Assembly (NCBI GenBank): GCA_900478215.1
Contig: LS483478.1
Coordinates: 2,542,001 to 2,606,000 of the forward strand
DNA: 64,000 nucleotides
Direction of reading: 5' to 3'
Origin: Salmonella enterica subsp. houtenae serovar Houten
GTDB lineage: Bacteria; Pseudomonadota; Gammaproteobacteria; Enterobacterales; Enterobacteriaceae
Shown here piece by piece: positions 59,681 to 64,000 of this stretch (position 1 is its first letter; every line of letters begins with the position of its first letter). The notes under the pieces were generated by a model. It made no database searches and was not told where the DNA came from. It was given only the letters and a program-made list of their open reading frames with translations. The translations under genes and the position numbers were made by a program.

Positions 59681-60814
59681 ATGGAGTATTTGGCACGACT
59701 AAATATCGTTACGATGCTGATGTCAACGACGTTCTGGATCAATCTGGCGGTCGTTTTTTTCGTCACCCTCATTACTTACTGGCTCATCAACTGGCTACTC
59801 AACGTAGTCTATAAAACGCTACAACGCCCGGATAAAAAGGATGATGCTCATGGGCGGCTGCGTCCCATTATTTTCGAGATGCTGAAAAAGACCAGTAAGA
59901 TGCTAATCTTTTTTGCCGCATTTCTCTTTAGCCTGCGCTTTGTCGCCCTGCCCGACCGGTTATTCTCTACCCTCTCTCACGCCTGGTTTTTAGTGGTTGC
60001 GATTCAAATGGCGATTTGGCTTGATCAGGGCGTACAGTCATGGATGCGTCATTTACTGTATGCCCCAGGCTCCAATAAAAACCCGGTGACGTTGGTCATT
60101 CTTGGTATGATTTTGCGCGTGCTCGTCTGGTCTATGATGCTGCTCTCCATCCTGGCGAACGTCGGCGTGGACATTACCGCACTGGTAGCAAGCCTCGGCG
60201 TTGGCGGTATTGCTATTGCCCTGGCGGTACAAACCGTTCTGAGCGATGTCTTCGCTTCGCTGTCGATTGGTTTCGATAAGCCCTTCGAAATCGGCGATTT
60301 CGTCGTCTTTAATGATGTAGCCGGTACAATTGAACATATCGGTTTGAAAACCACTCGCATCCGTAGCCTCAGCGGCGAACAGATCGTTTGTGCGAACGCG
60401 CAGTTGTTGCAGCAAACCATACACAACTATAAACGGATGCAAACGCGTCGTATCGTGTTTACTTTTGGCGTCGCCACTGCGACACCGCCGGAAAAGTTAC
60501 GCCTCATCGGCGATATGGTGAAAAAGATTATTACCGATGTTGGCGAAACACAATTCGACCGCGCCCATTTGCTGGCCTTTGATCAGGATCGGCTGACCTA
60601 TGAGGTGGTGCATATCGTCAATACCGCGGATTACAATAAATACATGGATATTCAGCAAGAGATAAATATCCGTATTATTGAAAAACTCATTGAGAATGAT
60701 ATCGAACTGGCGCTGCCAAGTCTGGTCGTCAGAGCCCCTGTACAGGTTGAAGAAACCAGGGACTACAGTAATACCGCTGATGCAAAAGACGCAGATAAAC
60801 GCGTCATCCAGTAA
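59681..60814 (+). CDS. MscS-family mechanosensitive channel
   Basis: 377 residues. Four or five N-terminal hydrophobic helices, then the pore-lining MscS segment VASLGVGGIAIALAVQTVLSDVFASLS with its Gly/Ala ridge, and the beta-domain start FDKPFEIGDFVVFNDVAGTIEHIGLKTTRIRS. It resembles the YnaI/YbdG group of larger MscS homologues. Role: pressure release or ion flux across the inner membrane. ATG follows GGAGGTAAA. Confidence 0.9.
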   Translation: MEYLARLNIVTMLMSTTFWINLAVVFFVTLITYWLINWLLNVVYKTLQRPDKKDDAHGRLRPIIFEMLKKTSKMLIFFAAFLFSLRFVALPDRLFSTLSHAWFLVVAIQMAIWLDQGVQSWMRHLLYAPGSNKNPVTLVILGMILRVLVWSMMLLSILANVGVDITALVASLGVGGIAIALAVQTVLSDVFASLSIGFDKPFEIGDFVVFNDVAGTIEHIGLKTTRIRSLSGEQIVCANAQLLQQTIHNYKRMQTRRIVFTFGVATATPPEKLRLIGDMVKKIITDVGETQFDRAHLLAFDQDRLTYEVVHIVNTADYNKYMDIQQEINIRIIEKLIENDIELALPSLVVRAPVQVEETRDYSNTADAKDADKRVIQ

Positions 60815-60895
60815 AATCTATGCCGACAATACCGGGAACCCATTGGTTCCCGGTGCGTTAACGGCGACACAGCAATGCGGGGAAACGACTTGCTG

Positions 60896-61486
60896 CTATT
60901 CCACCCGTAAATGGCGGGTACAGACTTGATCAAGTAGCGCGGACTGATGACTAATCACCAACATCCCTAATGAACGGCTGCGGCACACCTCAAGCACATA
61001 TGCCCATATCGCTTTTTGAATAGACGGATCGAGTTGCGCCGTCATTTCGTCGGCAATCAGAAAACGCGTTCGCGGGTCAAGCGCGCGCAATATCGCAATA
61101 CGCGCCAACTCCCCGCCTGAGAGCTGCATCGGCCTACGCGTCAGCCACTCGGGTTGCACATACAAACGTCTTAACGTTTCCGGGTCAGGCTGCCAGGCAT
61201 CACGTACAGCATCTCCGGCGCTTCGCCAGGGATTAAACGTCAGTTCAGGATGCTGAGGGACAAGCTGTACCGGACAATAGTGATGCAGGGGTAACGGGCT
61301 GCCGTCCAGCAGAACGTCGCCTGCCGTCGGCTTTTGCCATCCGGCCAGGACGCGCCCCAACGTCGTTTTCCCCGTTCCGCTTGGCGCATGAATTCCTACC
61401 CGTTCACCGGCAGAAATCGCAAATGTCAGGTTCTGCCATAAGACTTTCCCGCCCTGACGAATAACGAGGTCGCGGCAGCTCAGCAT
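60896..61486 (-). CDS. ABC transporter ATPase 2 (dipeptide/nickel type)
   Basis: 196 residues. Walker A APSGTGKT (34-41), signature LSGGE, Walker B FLIADE and the H-loop SHQ are all present, so it should be active. It lacks the C-terminal oligopeptide-binding extension of OppF/DppF. It overlaps the preceding ATPase gene by 7 bases. Last gene of the operon. Confidence 0.9.
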   Translation of the reverse strand: MLSCRDLVIRQGGKVLWQNLTFAISAGERVGIHAPSGTGKTTLGRVLAGWQKPTAGDVLLDGSPLPLHHYCPVQLVPQHPELTFNPWRSAGDAVRDAWQPDPETLRRLYVQPEWLTRRPMQLSGGELARIAILRALDPRTRFLIADEMTAQLDPSIQKAIWAYVLEVCRSRSLGMLVISHQSALLDQVCTRHLRVE

Positions 61487-62277
61487 TCTATTCCCTCTCC
61501 GGTCGGCATAAATAACGGGTTTATTTCAGGCAATGCTTGCCATTGCCGTTTCAACGGCTCGCTCATCTTTTCCGGCTGTAACTGCTCGCGGCGGATATTA
61601 TCCGTGATATGGCCCTGATGCAGCACCACAATGCGATCGGCATACCGCGCCGCCAGCAGCAGGTCATGAGTCACCCATAGCACGCCGCATCCCCGCCCGC
61701 AAAGACCTCGTAAGTGCTTAAGCAACTGGTTTGCCAATGCCGTATCAAGCCAGGCGGTGATCTCATCCGCAAGGATATAACGCGCCTGGCTGAGCGAGGC
61801 ATGGCAGGCCAGAACACGTTTAGCCATCCCGCCGGAGAGCTGGCGGGGAAAGCGCTCCAGGACCGCCGGTTCGAGATCGCTTTGCTGTAATAGCTGTACC
61901 ATCTGCGCCTCATCCCAGGCGCGGCCGGTCAGATGACATGCTCTGCTCAAATGTTTTTTGATATTCAGCATGGGATTAAGCGCCTGTACCCCCTGCGGCA
62001 CGTAGCTAAACGTATTGCCCCTAAGCTGCCTGATGGTATGTCTGTCCAGCCGGTTGCCATCAAGCGTAATCTCACCCCGAAAGCGTAAGTTTTCCGGCAG
62101 CAGATCGAGCAGGCATTGCAGCAGCAGACTTTTGCCCTCCCCGCTGCCGCCAACCAATGCCACCATTTCGCCGGGCGCGATATCAAAAGAGACATTCTGT
62201 AACAACGCCGACCAGCGTCTCGCGCCATACCAGCGATAACGCGCGCTCTCTAGCGTAACCTGGCGTAAACTCAACAT
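61480..62277 (-). CDS. ABC transporter ATPase 1 (dipeptide/nickel type)
   Basis: 265 residues. Walker A GGSGEGKS (43-50), signature LSGGM (147-151), Walker B ILADE (168-172) and His204 in the H-loop. The C-terminal extension with LPEINPLFMPTGEGIEC resembles the oligopeptide family tail. It overlaps permease 2 by 7 bases. Confidence 0.9.
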   Translation of the reverse strand: MLSLRQVTLESARYRWYGARRWSALLQNVSFDIAPGEMVALVGGSGEGKSLLLQCLLDLLPENLRFRGEITLDGNRLDRHTIRQLRGNTFSYVPQGVQALNPMLNIKKHLSRACHLTGRAWDEAQMVQLLQQSDLEPAVLERFPRQLSGGMAKRVLACHASLSQARYILADEITAWLDTALANQLLKHLRGLCGRGCGVLWVTHDLLLAARYADRIVVLHQGHITDNIRREQLQPEKMSEPLKRQWQALPEINPLFMPTGEGIEC

Positions 62278-63083
62278 ACGTCACTCCTTAGCCACAACCG
62301 CTGAACGGCACGCGCAAATTGATCGAAGAGCATTACCAGCGTAAATAACATTAGCCCCGGAAACAGCACCAGCCACCAGTTACCATGGCTAATAAACCGT
62401 AACGCATCCGCCAGCAGCAGCCCCAGCGAAGGCTCATGCGGCGCCAGCCCAAACCCCAGAAAACTTAATGCCGCGCTGTGCAATACCGCATGAGGAAACA
62501 TCAATAACGTTCCCGTCAGCCATTGCGGCAACAGCGCCGGAAAATAGTGGTATCGCCAGCAATAGAGGTGCCCATGACCCAGACGATACGTCAACGTCAG
62601 GTAGTCGCTCTGCGCCACCCGCTCCGCGTCGGCGCGCAAAATCAGCGCCAGACGAGGCCAGTGCGTTAACGCCACGGCCGCAATGACGCCGCTTTTACCG
62701 CCGCCAAGCGTAAAACAGATTAGGATCAGCAACAGTAAATGCGGCATGGCGAGCATGGCATCGGTTATCTGCCGCATCAGGAGATCCAGCCGGGGATGAA
62801 TACGCGCCGCTGCCGCCATCGCTAGCGCGATAATGCCGCTGCACAGCGCGGCACCAACGCCAATTTGTAAACTGGTGAAGGCCCCCTGAAAGCAACGAAG
62901 CCATACATCACGCCCCAGATTATCGGTGCCAAACCAGTGCTGGATATCAGGCGACAGATGCCGGGCAAGCAGATTAACCTCTGGCGGCTGGCTCAACGTG
63001 GCATAACCGTATCCGGCAATAAATAGCAGGCAGGTAACGGAGAGGATCAGACGCAGCAACGTCGGGGCAGGATTATAGAGCAT
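62271..63083 (-). CDS. ABC transporter permease 2 (DppC/NikC type)
   Basis: 270 residues from the ATG at 63083, which follows GGAGCGTCCCG and overlaps the permease 1 stop by 11 bases; a longer start at 63146 is less likely. HWFGTDNLGRDVWLRCFQGA is the OppC/DppC N-terminal signature, and the EAA loop resembles SFLGFGLAPHEPSLGLLLADAL. About six membrane helices. Confidence 0.88.
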   Translation of the reverse strand: MLYNPAPTLLRLILSVTCLLFIAGYGYATLSQPPEVNLLARHLSPDIQHWFGTDNLGRDVWLRCFQGAFTSLQIGVGAALCSGIIALAMAAAARIHPRLDLLMRQITDAMLAMPHLLLLILICFTLGGGKSGVIAAVALTHWPRLALILRADAERVAQSDYLTLTYRLGHGHLYCWRYHYFPALLPQWLTGTLLMFPHAVLHSAALSFLGFGLAPHEPSLGLLLADALRFISHGNWWLVLFPGLMLFTLVMLFDQFARAVQRLWLRSDVC

Positions 63084-64000
63084 CGGGACGCTCCAGCGAT
63101 CGATTAAGTACCACCACAAGCCAGGCTGAAATCGTATTTCCGGCAAACACTAATAGCGTACTGAATAAAACGATCCCCATGAGCAGCGGAACATCGCCGC
63201 GCAGGCCGGCATCGATAGTGGCCTGCCCCAGCCCCGGATACGCAAAGACCTTTTCTGCCAGTAACGCTCCTCCCAGCAGTTCGCCCAGAGAAGCAAACTG
63301 TAAACAGATCGCTGGGGTAATCGCATGACGTAACACCTGGTGACGTAACAGCGACCATCCTTTATCCCCCTGAGCACGCGCAAAACGAATAAATTCGCTC
63401 TTCATTACACTGGCTATTTTTTCCCGCGTATGCAGCGCAATTTGCCCCATGCCCAACAGACTCAACGCACATACCGGCAACACAAGATGGCGTAAACGTT
63501 CCGATAAAAGAGCGGTTCCTGCATTATTTCCGGGTTCCCAGGCGCAACAGACAGGTAGTACCGGCCAGCGGACAGCAAACAGCGCCAGCAACAGCATTGC
63601 TATCCAGAAGGTGGGCAACGATGACAATAAATAGCTGATACGGCAAATCATCTTATCCGGCCAGCGGTGGAGAAAACGTCCGGCCAGAAAACCCAATGTC
63701 ACGCCCAGGACACCAGACAATAGCCAGGCGCCTGCCAGCAGCGCGAATGACGTCGCAAAACGCTCCCGGATCACGCTGGCGACGGGCGCGTTGAACAGCA
63801 TGGAATACCCCATGTCGCCCTGGAGCAGACGCCAAAACCAGTGACCGAAACGCTCCCACAGCGGCTGGTCAAGCCCCCAGCGCGCCGCAATCCGCGCATA
63901 TTGTTCTGGCGGAACATGGAGCAGATCGTTGCCAATATAAGCGCGAATAGGATCAACGGGCGAAAAGCTGAGCAGAATGAAGGTGCCGGCAGCCACCAGC
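63073..64000 (-). CDS. ABC transporter permease 1 (DppB/NikB type), partial
   Basis: The 3' 309 codons are in the window; the frame stays open to the edge, so the true start lies to the right. FSPVDPIRAYIGNDL is the N-terminal loop of DppB/NikB permeases, followed by the helices and the LGGALLAEKVFAYPGLGQATIDAGLRGD motif. A substrate-binding protein gene probably precedes it outside the window. Substrate unknown. Confidence 0.9.
   Translation of the reverse strand, partial: LVAAGTFILLSFSPVDPIRAYIGNDLLHVPPEQYARIAARWGLDQPLWERFGHWFWRLLQGDMGYSMLFNAPVASVIRERFATSFALLAGAWLLSGVLGVTLGFLAGRFLHRWPDKMICRISYLLSSLPTFWIAMLLLALFAVRWPVLPVCCAWEPGNNAGTALLSERLRHLVLPVCALSLLGMGQIALHTREKIASVMKSEFIRFARAQGDKGWSLLRHQVLRHAITPAICLQFASLGELLGGALLAEKVFAYPGLGQATIDAGLRGDVPLLMGIVLFSTLLVFAGNTISAWLVVVLNRSLERPDAL

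Noticed and set aside
1..64000. CRISPR arrays, prophage or integrase genes
   Set aside because: No spaced direct-repeat array and no integrase or phage structural genes were found; IS200 is the only mobile element seen.

Overview
The window is a 64 kb piece of an enterobacterial chromosome and is almost certainly Salmonella enterica, of the Typhimurium LT2 type. The core runs collinear with the pfkB-to-leuE stretch of Escherichia coli K-12. It also carries the Salmonella markers expected here: the cryptic chromosomal aadA, an IS200 copy, a second RyhB-type RNA next to yeaQ, a secreted chorismate mutase, and an orphan radical-SAM maturase. The lineage call rests on recognised protein sequences and gene order; no database search was run.

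Layout: 1-8.2 kb holds the 3' end of pfkB, ydiZ, yniA, yniB, hxpB, SOS-controlled ydjM, the cystine carrier tcyP, cedA and catalase katE. 8.2-13.5 kb is the chitobiose operon chbBCARFG on the minus strand, with a ChiX small-RNA decoy site between chbB and chbC. 13.8-16.8 kb holds osmE, nadE, SOS-controlled cho and spy. 17.1-23.1 kb is the arginine succinyltransferase operon astCADBE behind a sigma-54 type promoter. 23.5-36.4 kb holds housekeeping genes (xthA, nudG, ynjH, gdhA, topB, selD, ydjA, sppA, ansA, pncA, yeaC, msrB, gapA). 36.5-50 kb holds yeaD, a badly deleted remnant of yeaE, an anSME-like radical-SAM gene, mipA, yeaGH, a small secreted protein, dgcJ, yeaK, yoaI, yeaL, nimR/nimT and yeaO. 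50-53.6 kb is a cluster of small stress genes (yoaF, yoaK, yoaJ, yeaQ), the Fur-type sRNA RyhB-2, a membrane protein, nitrate/NO-responsive yeaR-yoaG, and leuE.

From about 53.7 kb the content is accessory relative to E. coli K-12: secreted chorismate mutase, an AriR/YmgB-like connector with a strong CRP site, a MerR-type and a LuxR-type regulator, aadA, IS200, zinT with a clear Zur box, a tRNA-Arg(UCU), a 19-cysteine copper-storage protein, an MscS-family channel, and a four-gene dipeptide/nickel-type ABC transporter cut by the window end.

Several pieces fit metal and stress homeostasis: iron (RyhB-2), zinc (zinT), copper (Csp-like), NO/nitrate (yeaR-yoaG) and envelope stress (spy). No prophage, CRISPR array or obvious defence island was seen. 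The less ordinary signals are the yeaE relic, the orphan maturase, the small exported Trp/Pro-rich protein, the CRP-plus-repeat promoter in the AriR/MerR/LuxR module, the hairpin over the Shine-Dalgarno of the copper-storage gene, and ydiZ as a lone GhoS-like protein.
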